From DATMNR01 sp963702765 (GTDB lineage Bacteria; Chloroflexota; Ktedonobacteria; Ktedonobacterales; Ktedonobacteraceae): 64,000 nt of DNA. Positions 55,445-64,000 of this stretch are shown one piece after another. Location of the stretch: the NCBI GenBank assembly GCA_963702765.1, contig CAVPEB010000051.1:40719-104718 (forward strand). Reading direction: 5' to 3'. The first letter of the stretch is position 1, and each line of letters begins with the position of its first letter. Below the pieces are notes generated by a model. That model had not been told where the DNA came from. It made no database searches and saw only the letters and a program-made list of their open reading frames with translations. Both the position numbers and the translations under genes were made by a program.

Positions 55445-56278
55445 CTACTTCTCCCACCAGATTATTGCACTTTGCATCTTCTGTCCAGGCGGCACGAGCA
55501 TTCCATCGATTTCAACTAACCACTCTCCAAGCATATCACGCAATTCCAGGAGCGTCTTTTCATCTTCAGGCAAAATAAGCTGCTCTGCCATCTCATGTAC
55601 TGCAATATCCAGTGATGGATAGCGCAGGCTGGGAGGGAGTGAAACAATCTCAACATTTACATACATACCCATTTCATACAGTACATCAAGTACGTGTATG
55701 TAACTGGGTGGCATACATCGTTCATTGTGATGAAAATGCCGCCAAATGTCAGCAGTTAAAGCGTCAATATGAGAAGCTCGCGCATATATATAGCAACATT
55801 GTAGTGATGCTTTGTGCAGTTTCAAGAGAAAAGGTTCAATATCCCTGATTGGATAGACCACATGACTACAAATTACTATATCCGCCTGAAGATTTTCAGG
55901 CGCTTCTTGCCACGTACTCTGTACAAAAGACAAATTCCAAAGTTCATTTTCCGCAGAATCCTGACGCAAGAAATCCAACATGGCTTTGCTTGGTTCAACA
56001 GCAATAATGTGATTAACGAGAGGCGCAAGAGCAAGACTAAAACGTCCAGTTCCAGCGCCTACATCCAATAGGGTGGTAGGGGAACTTACTTTTTCGCACA
56101 ATCGGAGATAAAAGGGGTCGCGGCTAACTGTATCCTTCGTCGAACGGTGAAATCCACGCGCCCGCCGATCCCAAAAATCAGCGCTCGTACGGCCGAGACG
56201 AGCGTACGCGGCATCCATTTGTTGCGCTCGCGCGTCGAGGATTTCGTTCCAACGTTGAACAGCGCTCTGCATGGACAT
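55445..56278 (-). CDS. SAM-dependent methyltransferase (class I)
   Basis: 277 residues. The SAM motif I is LLDVGAGTGRFSLALAPL (about 70-87), motif post-I IIAVEPSKAML, and motif IV DIVICSHVVYPI. The N-terminal ~55 residues have WDRRARGFHR. The substrate is unknown. Its start overlaps the coxG stop by one base (TAATG), so it is the last gene of the cox operon. A role linked to the cofactor or to CO metabolism is only suggested by position. Confidence 0.85.
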   Translation of the reverse strand: MSMQSAVQRWNEILDARAQQMDAAYARLGRTSADFWDRRARGFHRSTKDTVSRDPFYLRLCEKVSSPTTLLDVGAGTGRFSLALAPLVNHIIAVEPSKAMLDFLRQDSAENELWNLSFVQSTWQEAPENLQADIVICSHVVYPIRDIEPFLLKLHKASLQCCYIYARASHIDALTADIWRHFHHNERCMPPSYIHVLDVLYEMGMYVNVEIVSLPPSLRYPSLDIAVHEMAEQLILPEDEKTLLELRDMLGEWLVEIDGMLVPPGQKMQSAIIWWEK

Positions 56279-56742
56279 TAACTGCTCGTATTTGCAGTAT
56301 CAGGAGCTTGCAACTTGGATTTCAGACAATCAAAGAACTGGCCCGTCAAACGCTGTGCTGTGCCATTCAATAGACGAGCACCTACGCTGGCTATCGTGCC
56401 ACTCACAACAACAGTTGCTTTCCAATCCATCTGAGTTTCGGCAGTCATTACTGTTGTGAGGTGCATATGACCTGTCATGTCAACCGCGCTTCCAGGGGCT
56501 TTACCACGTCCTTTTATTAACATGTGATCTGGTTCCTGCATTTCATCCCGTGTGACATCCATAGTGAATTTAGCTTTTACTGCGCCCACACCCACTGCAA
56601 CAACTGCTTTCCAGTGTTCATCTTCCAGCACTTCCAAACTCTGAAAACCTGGTGCGCATGACGCCACATTATTCACATCCATCAAAAACGCCCATACTTT
56701 TTCAATGGGCGCGGCAATTGTCTGGGTACCAGAAAACTCCAT
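56278..56742 (-). CDS. coxG: CoxG-type carbon monoxide dehydrogenase accessory protein
   Basis: The start at 56742 (MEFSGTQTIAAPIEKVWAFL) has AAAGGTGAG upstream and lies 7 bases after the XdhC stop. 154 residues: SRPBCC fold with LMDVNNVASCAPGFQSLEVL, VAVGVGAVKAKFTMDVTR and VVSGTIASVGARLLNGTAQRL. CoxG proteins help attach or mature CO dehydrogenase at the inner membrane. A second, divergent copy is at 54939-55373. Confidence 0.92.
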   Translation of the reverse strand: MEFSGTQTIAAPIEKVWAFLMDVNNVASCAPGFQSLEVLEDEHWKAVVAVGVGAVKAKFTMDVTRDEMQEPDHMLIKGRGKAPGSAVDMTGHMHLTTVMTAETQMDWKATVVVSGTIASVGARLLNGTAQRLTGQFFDCLKSKLQAPDTANTSS

Positions 56743-56749
56743 AAAAGAC

Positions 56750-57718
56750 TCACCTTTCGTTCTGCACAAGATATTCTTGCGGATTGCGTTCAAATAGCCT
56801 CTTGCAGGCGGGACAACAGAAATAATAGTCACGCCCATCAATATTGCTGCGGTGACGAGATGTATTGATTTCTACTATCATACCACAGACAGGATCAATT
56901 GACGTCTCAGGTTCCTTTTCGATGGCTTTGTGGGTGGATTCAAGTTGCTTTTTAACAGCAAAACCAGACGACTCTTGATTGATTATTGGGCCTCGACGGC
57001 GCACCTGCACCAATTCACTTAGAATACTGGCGGCAATCTCTTGCGGGGTTAGCGCGCCAATATCAAGCCCAGCCGGTGCCTTTAAATGCTCAATTTGTTG
57101 TTCTGTTAATCCTGATGCGCGTAAGTATTCCCGACAAGACTCTGCACGTCTATGGCTACAGACCATGCCTACATACCCAGCAGGACTGCGTAAAGCCTGC
57201 TCCAAAGCATCCTCGTCATACTGTCCATGTGTAGCTACAAGTATATACGCACGCTCATCGATATTTAAGTTGCTTAAATCGGCTGTATCGATCTGGTTTA
57301 CTGTAAAGTCGAGGACTGCAGCAAGTTTCTGGAGCGCGGCAATTACAGGTGAATCACCTATAAGCAGTAGCTGAGGTTGAGGCAGATGTGGTTCCATGTA
57401 GATATCGAGTATACCTCCACTGGTGCAGCTCATCGGGAAAACGCGCACACCACTTCGTTCGATCCCCACCTCGGGTGCGCCCAAGCGTAACAGGTACGCG
57501 TCATCTCCTTCACGTATTATACGTAAAGCCTCACGCAACACAACTGGCTGAGCGCAACTACCTCCAATCCATCCTGTAATTGTGCTATCTGCCTGGATTA
57601 TCGCCTGTGCTCCTGGCTTGGCAGAGGTAGGCCTTTCACACCACACTACAGTTGCCAGTACAAATGGTTCACCCGCCTGCGTTAGTCTATGAGCAAGTTC
57701 AATTATCGTGTTTGACAT
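56750..57718 (-). CDS. XdhC/CoxI-family cofactor insertion protein fused to a YHS domain
   Basis: 322 residues. The N-terminal XdhC_CoxI part (about 1-90) has TGWIGGSCAQPVVLREALR. The Rossmann part (about 110-225) has LLLIGDSPVIAALQKLA and GYVGMVCSHRRAE. The added C-terminus (about 270-322) is a YHS domain: DPVCGMIVEINTSRHRSN and YYFCCPACKRLFERNPQEYL, with four Cys for a metal. XdhC proteins carry and sulfurate the molybdenum cofactor for enzymes such as CO dehydrogenase; the YHS tail might sense or bind copper. The gene lies between coxL and coxG. Confidence 0.9.
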   Translation of the reverse strand: MSNTIIELAHRLTQAGEPFVLATVVWCERPTSAKPGAQAIIQADSTITGWIGGSCAQPVVLREALRIIREGDDAYLLRLGAPEVGIERSGVRVFPMSCTSGGILDIYMEPHLPQPQLLLIGDSPVIAALQKLAAVLDFTVNQIDTADLSNLNIDERAYILVATHGQYDEDALEQALRSPAGYVGMVCSHRRAESCREYLRASGLTEQQIEHLKAPAGLDIGALTPQEIAASILSELVQVRRRGPIINQESSGFAVKKQLESTHKAIEKEPETSIDPVCGMIVEINTSRHRSNIDGRDYYFCCPACKRLFERNPQEYLVQNER

Positions 57719-57755
57719 GGTATCTTTCCCGGAAAAGATTTCCTTTATATGGATA

Positions 57756-57782
57756 ACCTGGCATCCATTATGGATGCCAGGT
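57756..57782 (-). repeat. Perfect hairpin between coxL and xdhC
   Basis: acctggcatcca (57756-57767) and tggatgccaggt (57771-57782) form a 12-bp stem with a 3-base loop in the 84-base gap. There is no U-tract on the transcribed strand, so it more likely marks RNA processing or stabilises the coxMSL message than ends it. Confidence 0.6.
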
Positions 57783-57802
57783 CTTTCTATTGAAGTTTAT
57801 GG

Positions 57803-60169
57803 CTAATCCGAAGTTAAGCCTTTTTCCTTCAAGATACTCCATACCTTCCATGGTGTAATCGGAATATCAATATGCCGAACACCCACATGAGTAAGTGCAT
57901 CAATAACTGCGTTGGCGATTGCCTGTGGAGCGCCGACTGTCGGTGATTTACCAACACCTTTTGCCCCAATCGGATGATGCGGAGAAGGCGTATACGTTTT
58001 ATCGGTCTCCCAATGTGGAGTCTCCATCGATGTGGGGATCAAGTAATCCTGGAAGTTACCGCCATGTATATTGCCATCTTCATCAAACGTTATCTCTTCA
58101 AACATCGCGGGAGCAAGCCCTTGCGTGAGACCACCATGAATCTGCCCCTCTACAACCATCGGATTAATAATCGTGCCACAGTCATCGACAGCCATAAAAC
58201 GACGTATGTGGACTTCACCGGTTCCTCTATCGATATCCACAACACAGATATAGCTGCCAAAAGGATACGTCAGATTTGGAGGATCATAGTAGTTCACAGC
58301 TTCTAGGCCTGGCTCCAGGTATGGTGGGCAGTTCGTATAAGCTGCAAATGCTAGTTCCTGAATAGTTTTACCTTTTCCAGGACTCCCTTTGACATAGAAG
58401 CGCCCTGGCTCCCATTCCAGATCCTCCTCGCCTACTTCAAGCAGGTAAGCAGCGATCTTTTTGGCCTTGTCTCGCACTTTTCTCGCGGCCAATGCTGTTG
58501 CAGCCCCAGCTACTGGTGTACTACGGCTGGCATACGTACCCAACCCATACGGGGCAGTATCCGTATCACCATGCTCAACATCGATATCATCCGGAGACAT
58601 TCCCAATTCAGCGGCAATAATCTGCGCAAATGTTGTTTCGTGTCCCTGGCCCTGTGTTTGTACCCCAATACGAGCCAGCGCTTTACCAGTAGGATGTACA
58701 CGAATCTCACAACTATCAAACATCTGAATGCCAGCAATATCGAAGTGCTTACCGGGACCTGCGCCGACAATCTCGGTGAAGCTTGATATACCGATACCCA
58801 TCAGTTCCCCTCTGGCCCGCTTCTCTGCTTGTTCACGGCGTAAGCCCTCGTAATCGACATTCTCCATTGCTAGATGCAGCGCAGCTTCGTAATTACCACT
58901 ATCATATGTCCAATTCAGTGCAGACCTATAAGGAAAAGCCTCTGGTTTGATAAAGTTCTGCAAGCGCAGTTGAGCAGGGTCTTTCCCCACTTCACGTGCC
59001 AGGCTATCCATCATACGTTCAATAAGATACGAAGCCTCTGTAACACGAAACGAACATCGATATGCAATTCCACCAGGAGCTTTATTGGTATGGACTGCGT
59101 CCACCTCTACAAATGCGCTTTTAAAATCATAGGAGCCTGTGCAGATGTGGAATAGGCCTGCAGGAAACTTCGTTGGCTGTGCTGCCGCATCAAATGCGCC
59201 ATGATCAGCCAATGTGTACACACGTAAAGCCTGGACATTTCCATCTTTGTCGGCAGCAACTTCAGCTTTAATGTGGTAGTCACGCCCAAAGCCAGTGCTT
59301 GAGAGGTTCTCAGAGCGATCCTCAATCCATTTCACTGGCTTGCCCGTCGTGATTGATGCCACCACAGCGCACACGTAGCCAGGATAGATCGGCACCTTAT
59401 TTCCAAATCCACCACCAATGTCCGGTGAAATGATACGAATACGGTGTTCCGGAAGGCCGGCAACGATTGCGAAGAGAGTGCGGTGCGCATGAGGCGCCTG
59501 AGAGGTCATCCAGACTGTGAGCTTTCCCGTTGCTTTATGGAAGTCAGCTACGCAGCCACATGTCTCAATTGGCGCGGGATGAATACGAGGAATGTACATC
59601 TCTTGCATTACAACAACACCATTGGCTTCAGCCTCGGCAAAAGCAGAATCAGTGGCCTCTCGCTCACCTGTCTCCCAATGATATATCTGGTTGGTCGGTT
59701 GCCTATCCTTCTTATCTGGGCGCAGCAATGGGGCATCGGAATCAAGAGCCTTTTTAGGGTCAACTAGCACTTTCAGAGGCTCATAATCGACCTCGACTGC
59801 AGCGACGCCGTCAGCAGCCGCGTATCGATTGGTTGCTACAACAAAGGCAACTTCCTGCATCTGGAAATGCACACGATCCAGTGCAAGTACTGCCTCCGTA
59901 TCAGCCGAGAGCGTAGGCATCCATGCAAGCCCTGCTGCTTCCAGGTCTTTACCAGTTATTACAGCTAAGACACCAGGAACCTTCAGTGCCTCACTGATAT
60001 CAATATTCTTAATTAGTGCATGTGCGTAGGGGCTACGCACGATATCACCGTAAAGCATTCCAGGTAACTGCACATCATCGACATAATTGCCCTGTCCGCG
60101 AATAAAGCGAGCATCTTCTTTACGTTTGTAGGATTCTCCCAAGCCGTGAGCATGAACTTCAGTAGCCAT
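57803..60169 (-). CDS. coxL: Carbon monoxide dehydrogenase large subunit (form I)
   Basis: 788 residues. The form I active-site loop AYRCSFR (Cys372) is present in GGIAYRCSFRVTEASYL; in CO oxidisers this Cys bridges Cu to the Mo cofactor. Other marks are DIGGGFGNKVPIYPGY and TQGQGHETTFAQIIA (Gln-rich cofactor contacts), and HVGVRHIDIPITPWKVW near the end. One oddity: in the C-terminal motif GVGxSP the usual Glu base reads Lys741 (GVGKSPTVG). The start overlaps the coxS stop by one base. The enzyme oxidises CO to CO2 with electrons going to quinone. Confidence 0.95.
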   Translation of the reverse strand: MATEVHAHGLGESYKRKEDARFIRGQGNYVDDVQLPGMLYGDIVRSPYAHALIKNIDISEALKVPGVLAVITGKDLEAAGLAWMPTLSADTEAVLALDRVHFQMQEVAFVVATNRYAAADGVAAVEVDYEPLKVLVDPKKALDSDAPLLRPDKKDRQPTNQIYHWETGEREATDSAFAEAEANGVVVMQEMYIPRIHPAPIETCGCVADFHKATGKLTVWMTSQAPHAHRTLFAIVAGLPEHRIRIISPDIGGGFGNKVPIYPGYVCAVVASITTGKPVKWIEDRSENLSSTGFGRDYHIKAEVAADKDGNVQALRVYTLADHGAFDAAAQPTKFPAGLFHICTGSYDFKSAFVEVDAVHTNKAPGGIAYRCSFRVTEASYLIERMMDSLAREVGKDPAQLRLQNFIKPEAFPYRSALNWTYDSGNYEAALHLAMENVDYEGLRREQAEKRARGELMGIGISSFTEIVGAGPGKHFDIAGIQMFDSCEIRVHPTGKALARIGVQTQGQGHETTFAQIIAAELGMSPDDIDVEHGDTDTAPYGLGTYASRSTPVAGAATALAARKVRDKAKKIAAYLLEVGEEDLEWEPGRFYVKGSPGKGKTIQELAFAAYTNCPPYLEPGLEAVNYYDPPNLTYPFGSYICVVDIDRGTGEVHIRRFMAVDDCGTIINPMVVEGQIHGGLTQGLAPAMFEEITFDEDGNIHGGNFQDYLIPTSMETPHWETDKTYTPSPHHPIGAKGVGKSPTVGAPQAIANAVIDALTHVGVRHIDIPITPWKVWSILKEKGLTSD

Positions 60170-60681
60170 TATTCGCCTCCTTGGCCGGCACTTACCGGAA
60201 TCTCTTCAGCTGCCTGCATCTTTTCAGCAGCATACTGAATTGCTTTGACGATATTTACATAGCCAGTACAACGGCACAGATTCCCCGAGATTCCCACACG
60301 GATTTCATGCTCAGTAGGGTTTGGATTGTGTTGCAAAAGAGCCAGGCTAGTCATCATCATACCTGGAGTGCAATACCCACATTGCAAAGCATGCTCCTCG
60401 TGAAATCCCTCCTGTAATGGATGCAATGTGCTGTTTTGTTCCAGACCCTCAACTGTCATAAGCTGTCGTCCATCTGCCTGAACAGCAAACATAGTACAAG
60501 ATTTTGTGGCTTTACCATCTACAAGAATAGTACACGCTCCACAGCTTGTTGTATCGCAACCAATGTGAGTCCCAGTCAAACTTAAAGTGTCACGGATCCA
60601 ATGAACAAGAAGCGTTCGAGAATCAACATCGCCCTCGTAAGATGTACCATTAATCGTTACTGAAATATGATGGATGCTCAT
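60169..60681 (-). CDS. coxS: Carbon monoxide dehydrogenase small (iron-sulfur) subunit
   Basis: The start at 60681 ([17 protein letters not shown]) follows AGGAGG; a longer frame would enter coxM. 170 residues. The plant-type [2Fe-2S] site is [16 protein letters not shown]; the second cluster has [10 protein letters not shown] and GNLCRCTGY. The stop overlaps the coxL ATG (TAATG). It passes electrons from the Mo centre to FAD. Confidence 0.96.
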   Translation of the reverse strand: MSIHHISVTINGTSYEGDVDSRTLLVHWIRDTLSLTGTHIGCDTTSCGACTILVDGKATKSCTMFAVQADGRQLMTVEGLEQNSTLHPLQEGFHEEHALQCGYCTPGMMMTSLALLQHNPNPTEHEIRVGISGNLCRCTGYVNIVKAIQYAAEKMQAAEEIPVSAGQGGE

Positions 60682-60682
60682 A

Positions 60683-61561
60683 CTATTCACCTCCTGTAGC
60701 TCGGGCGAGCGCTTTTCGCAATGCACGTACAGTGAGCGTACGCACCATATCGCGTTTATATTCAGCGGGGCCACGTGAATCACTAATTGGTTGTGAAGCA
60801 GCGGCAGCCAGATCAGCAGCCTGATGTATGCTAGCATCATTCAGTGGTTTTCCAAGCAACGCTTGCTCAGCATCTCGCGCTTTGATTGGTGTTTGTCCGA
60901 CATTAGTCAGACCAATGCCTGCGTAGGTTACATTGCCATTAATATCTAACGTGATGTAAGCTGCCACTCCAGCAATGGCATAGTCTCCCACTTTGCGTTC
61001 CAACTTTACATATGCCCCCCCACTACCATCAACAGGTGCTGGAACACGGATCTCTGTGAGTATTTCGTTGGGACGAAGTGTAGTCTCGAAGGGAGCATCA
61101 GTGAAGAACTCTTCAATAGGCAATATCCGCTCACCAGAAGGACCGACAGCAACAATCCTAGCACCCATCGCAAGCATGGTAGCGGGATGATCATTGGCGG
61201 GATCGGCATGAGCAATATTACCTCCAACTGTAGCCCAGTTGCGTACCACTGGGTCTGCTACCACAGTCGAAGTATCAAATAAAATAGGATATCGTTCACG
61301 GATAAGGCTGGAGTTATCCAACTCCGACTCGCGTGTTAGAGCGCCGATGTGTAAAGTACCATTCGTTTCTCGAAGGTACTCAAGACCATCGATACGGTTG
61401 ATGTCAATCAATATCGAGGGGCCAGCGAGACGAAAGCGTAAAAGGGGAATGAGGCTCTGGCCTCCTGCCAGAACTTTGGCGTCTTCGCCATGTTGATCTA
61501 GCAGGGCAACGGCTTCGTTTATGCTATGCGCCGCTAGATAGTCAAAAGAACCAGGAATCAA
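60683..61561 (-). CDS. coxM: Carbon monoxide dehydrogenase medium (FAD) subunit
   Basis: 292 residues after GGAGGTGA. The FAD contacts [13 protein letters not shown] (about 32-44) and [19 protein letters not shown] (about 112-130) are intact, with a C-terminal KERK-like [13 protein letters not shown]. The stop is one base before the coxS start. The order M-S-L is the one usual for form I CO dehydrogenases. First gene of the operon. Confidence 0.96.
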   Translation of the reverse strand: MIPGSFDYLAAHSINEAVALLDQHGEDAKVLAGGQSLIPLLRFRLAGPSILIDINRIDGLEYLRETNGTLHIGALTRESELDNSSLIRERYPILFDTSTVVADPVVRNWATVGGNIAHADPANDHPATMLAMGARIVAVGPSGERILPIEEFFTDAPFETTLRPNEILTEIRVPAPVDGSGGAYVKLERKVGDYAIAGVAAYITLDINGNVTYAGIGLTNVGQTPIKARDAEQALLGKPLNDASIHQAADLAAAASQPISDSRGPAEYKRDMVRTLTVRALRKALARATGGE

Positions 61562-61868
61562 AGTTTCACCTCCATAGATAGTCCTACATGCGCAACTTCC
61601 TGCGCTTCAAAGGAAACAAACGCCAGGCCAAACGGGAGGCAGTATGTCAGGGTATGCAGATTCTGACGTATGTTAAGTTTAGCATGGAGAATGAACAGAT
61701 TGATACCTACAAAATGAGGTAATGTAAATCATACGAAAGAAGGGTATAGAATCATCGCTTGAACAGAACCACCAATAGACTTTAGAGATCTACATACTTG
61801 AATGAAAGCGATCCTCCTCTACATATCTCTACTTTCATTATGCTTCACTCATTGATTAAGAAAGGAGA
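61562..61868. other. cox operon upstream region
   Basis: 307 bases between the response regulator and coxM, all genes on the minus strand. A good RBS (GGAGGTGA) precedes coxM. No operator, riboswitch or strong -35/-10 pair was recognised with confidence. The promoter of coxMSL is presumably here. Confidence 0.5.
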
Positions 61869-62507
61869 TTACAACCATCCCTGTTTGACAGCAACCATCA
61901 CCGCTTCAGTGCGATTCTTCACACTTAAACGATGAAGGATCTCTTGTACATATCCCTTAACAGTATTCTCGCTCAAATAAAGTTGTGTGGCGATTTCTCG
62001 ACTTGAAAGTCCCTGTGCAACCATTCGTAATATGACAATTTGTTGCGAACTCAATTGGATTGAAGTGCCTTCTTGCAACACCTGTGGAGATCGGCGAAGT
62101 TGAGCTAATACAGTTACAGCAGCTTTGGGATCGATGGCAGCCTCACCTCTTGCTACGGCTCGAATAGAGCGCTTGAGATCGAAGCGTTCTATGTCTTTGA
62201 CGATAAAACCACGCGCACCCGCTTGAATACATTGTGAAACTAGTGATTCATCGGTAAATGTTGTCACAATAATTACGGCTATTTCCGGGTAGCGTTCTGT
62301 AACACTACGACATATTTCAATACCGCTTATTCCAGGCAGTCGTACATCAAGCAAAATGACATCAGGACGCAAGTGATGAATCAATTCATCAGCTTGTTCA
62401 GCATTCGCAGCATCACCAACAATTTCAAAGTCAGGCTCTGCTGAAAGCATCGCTTTCAGACCCTCACGCACCATTTCATGATCATCGATGATAAGCAAAC
62501 GAATCAT
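61869..62507 (-). CDS. NarL/LuxR-type response regulator
   Basis: 212 residues. The receiver domain has LLIIDDHEM (Asp pair), LLDVRLPGI with the phosphoacceptor Asp at about 54, and VTTFTDE. The C-terminal HTH (about 145-210) is LSSQQIVILRMVAQGLSSREIATQLYLSENTVKGYVQEILHRL, a LuxR type. Its start overlaps the kinase stop (ATGA). It would switch target promoters when phosphorylated; the downstream cox operon is the nearest candidate. Confidence 0.93.
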   Translation of the reverse strand: MIRLLIIDDHEMVREGLKAMLSAEPDFEIVGDAANAEQADELIHHLRPDVILLDVRLPGISGIEICRSVTERYPEIAVIIVTTFTDESLVSQCIQAGARGFIVKDIERFDLKRSIRAVARGEAAIDPKAAVTVLAQLRRSPQVLQEGTSIQLSSQQIVILRMVAQGLSSREIATQLYLSENTVKGYVQEILHRLSVKNRTEAVMVAVKQGWL

Positions 62508-63862
62508 AAAGGAATCACCGCCTTTACAATCAATCCACCCTCTTCTCCATTAGCCACTAAAAATTGGCCTCTAAGCTCCTCAGCTCGATGCTGCATGCCT
62601 TTTAGCCCTAGATGCACTGTATTGGTTTGATACGATTGTCGTATCTGATTAGAAAGGCCAATGCCATTATCCTGTATCACAAGCATGGCCTGACCACTAT
62701 TAACCTGTATGGTCACAATTACGATCGTTGCTCGGGCATGTCGGCGTGCATTCGAGAGCGCTTCCTGTGCAATCGTGAAAAGTGTACTTTCAATATGTGA
62801 AGGAAGTGGAACGGCCCACTCAGCTACAACAAGATCAGCTTCAATTGAAGAAGTCTCGCGTAAGTTTTGAATCAACTTGTACAGCATACCGACAAGGCTA
62901 CCTTCTTGCGCTTCTGTTGAGGAAAGTGCAAATATAGCATCACGCACTTGAGCGGTACCCAGTGAGGCCAATTGTTTAATTGAGCGCAATGGATGATGTA
63001 AAGGGATCTCGGGTGGTAAGTTTTGAATTATCCAGTCAGCATTCAACCCAATCGTAAAGAGGGTCTGTTGCACGCGATCATGAAGTTCCTGCGCTATTCT
63101 ACTACGTTCCTCTGTTAACATCTGGCGCATCTGGGCTTCAGTTAATTCATGGTGTAGGGTCTGCAAATCGGTCGCTATCCTGTTCAACTCCTGATTTCGT
63201 TTCTCTAATTCAGCAGTGCGTTCGAGTACTTCCGATTCCAATTTTGCCGCATGCTCCTCCATTGCACCACGTTCACGAGCAACTAATTGTGCATTGTGAA
63301 TTGCCACGGCAGCCTGGGCGCTCAAGGCCTCGATCAATCCGACATGACGAGAACTAAATCTTGACGGGCGTGTATCGCCGATCAGGAACGCACCCAGAAT
63401 TGAACCTTCTCGGGTTCGTAGCTGTACTCCAAGAAAGCTGCGCACAGGAATATGTCCGCGGGGTACTCCAACATAACGAGGGTCTTCAAGCACATCATCA
63501 ACAACTATAGACGCCCCTTCCCCAAACACAGGTTGAAGCAGACCAATTCCCTCAACTGGTCCCAGATGGAGGAAGTGTTTCTCAATAGCAGGCGTTGCTC
63601 CAGAAATGGCAGCGAGATTAAATATTTCCTTTGTGCTAGCTTGTTGAGTATTCTTGCCTGCTACCTCTGGAATGAGAAAAAAAGCAGCATATTGAGCTGC
63701 AGTCACCTTGCGGGCAGCATCGGTAATCATCTGCAGCAAGCGTTGTAAGTCAAATTCGGAAGTCAGCGCAATAGCGATGCGGTTCAGTTGTGTCAGTTCT
63801 TCTGCCCGCTCTTGTAAATCTGCTATAAGTTGCGCGCGACTCTCATCAATCGTTTGAGCCAT
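62504..63862 (-). CDS. GAF-domain sensor histidine kinase (NarX/DesK type)
   Basis: The start at 63862 is chosen because GAGGGAG lies six bases upstream; the longer frame adds five residues. 452 residues. A GAF domain (about 30-195, ISGATPAIEKHFLHLGPVEGI) is followed by a coiled coil (about 200-255). HisKA_3 has RSRIAQELHDRVQQTLFTIGL (His at about 260) and the ATPase ends with VIQDNGIGL and LGLKGMQHRAEELRG. The protein is soluble, so it senses an internal ligand, perhaps redox or a gas. It pairs with the overlapping response regulator. Confidence 0.9.
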   Translation of the reverse strand: MAQTIDESRAQLIADLQERAEELTQLNRIAIALTSEFDLQRLLQMITDAARKVTAAQYAAFFLIPEVAGKNTQQASTKEIFNLAAISGATPAIEKHFLHLGPVEGIGLLQPVFGEGASIVVDDVLEDPRYVGVPRGHIPVRSFLGVQLRTREGSILGAFLIGDTRPSRFSSRHVGLIEALSAQAAVAIHNAQLVARERGAMEEHAAKLESEVLERTAELEKRNQELNRIATDLQTLHHELTEAQMRQMLTEERSRIAQELHDRVQQTLFTIGLNADWIIQNLPPEIPLHHPLRSIKQLASLGTAQVRDAIFALSSTEAQEGSLVGMLYKLIQNLRETSSIEADLVVAEWAVPLPSHIESTLFTIAQEALSNARRHARATIVIVTIQVNSGQAMLVIQDNGIGLSNQIRQSYQTNTVHLGLKGMQHRAEELRGQFLVANGEEGGLIVKAVIPL

Positions 63863-64000
63863 TTGCCACTCCCTCATTGGGAATACCTTACAATACAGTA
63901 ATAAAAGATGAGGGATGGAAGTAGTATATCATATTCAACTTCAACGAATGTTAATCACTATTCAACAAGTGAGCAAAGATACTTTGTTATTCAAGCGGTA

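Overview
The window is a single chromosomal stretch of a free-living bacterium. The best guess is a member of the Ktedonobacteria (Chloroflexota), inferred from three things: a form I aerobic CO dehydrogenase operon, many TnpB/IscB-type elements, and the style of several small hypothetical proteins. No rRNA, tRNA or CRISPR array was seen, so the taxonomic call rests on protein flavour alone.

Layout. 1-6.5 kb: the 5' end of a Tat-exported ferritin-like protein, a cytochrome P450, a secreted beta-propeller of the streptogramin-lyase type, an MFS exporter, and a DtxR/MntR regulator overlapping an NRAMP Mn2+ transporter. 6.7-15.7 kb: a small stress protein, an ATP-grasp ligase and a NitT/TauT-like ABC transporter. 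Between the last two, an IS200/IS605-type element (dead tnpA, HTH gene, small ORF, intact tnpB) has split a bacterial PH-domain gene into halves about 2.7 kb apart. 15.7-16.9 kb: a clear M-box Mg2+ riboswitch with promoter and terminator in front of a broken NRAMP-related Mg2+ transporter gene. 17-19.1 kb: a Fic-like gene, a DUF385 reductase and an autoregulated TetR gene. 19.3-23.2 kb: HAD hydrolase, JAMM protease, zinc-ribbon membrane protein and purA. 23.4-30.2 kb: an operon of AAA+ ATPase, VWA protein and a decayed rsmG that contains a GC-rich palindrome, then a frameshifted KimA-like K+ transporter.

30.5-41.7 kb: redoxin, geranylgeranyl-reductase-like enzyme, DadA-like oxidase and DAHP synthase, then a complete ISL3 element with 24-bp inverted repeats and an 8-bp target duplication (transposase broken). 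After it come a PolX-N-terminal-like protein, an acetylornithine/GABA-type aminotransferase, a class IV aminotransferase, an EVE-domain protein, DUF4342, a membrane protein and a Nudix hydrolase. 41.7-48 kb: type II topoisomerase B and A subunits separated by an IscB element with a structured upstream RNA region; both topoisomerase genes show a single frame break. 48-56 kb: J-domain protein, YihY/BrkB membrane protein, zinc-ribbon protein, a GAF-PAS-GAF histidine kinase with an HD phosphohydrolase, a disordered protein and a lone CoxG-like protein.

56-64 kb: a tightly packed operon coxM-coxS-coxL-xdhC/YHS-coxG-methyltransferase. The large subunit carries the AYRCSFR form I signature. A NarX/NarL-type two-component system sits directly upstream in the same direction. 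Together these encode CO oxidation as an energy supplement, molybdenum-cofactor maturation and a plausible regulator.

The window is rich in broken genes (bPH_4, tnpA, Mg2+ transporter, rsmG, kimA, ISL3 transposase, both topoisomerase subunits). rsmG has at least five frame breaks while its neighbours have none, so real decay is likely there. The single breaks in core genes may be real or assembly errors.
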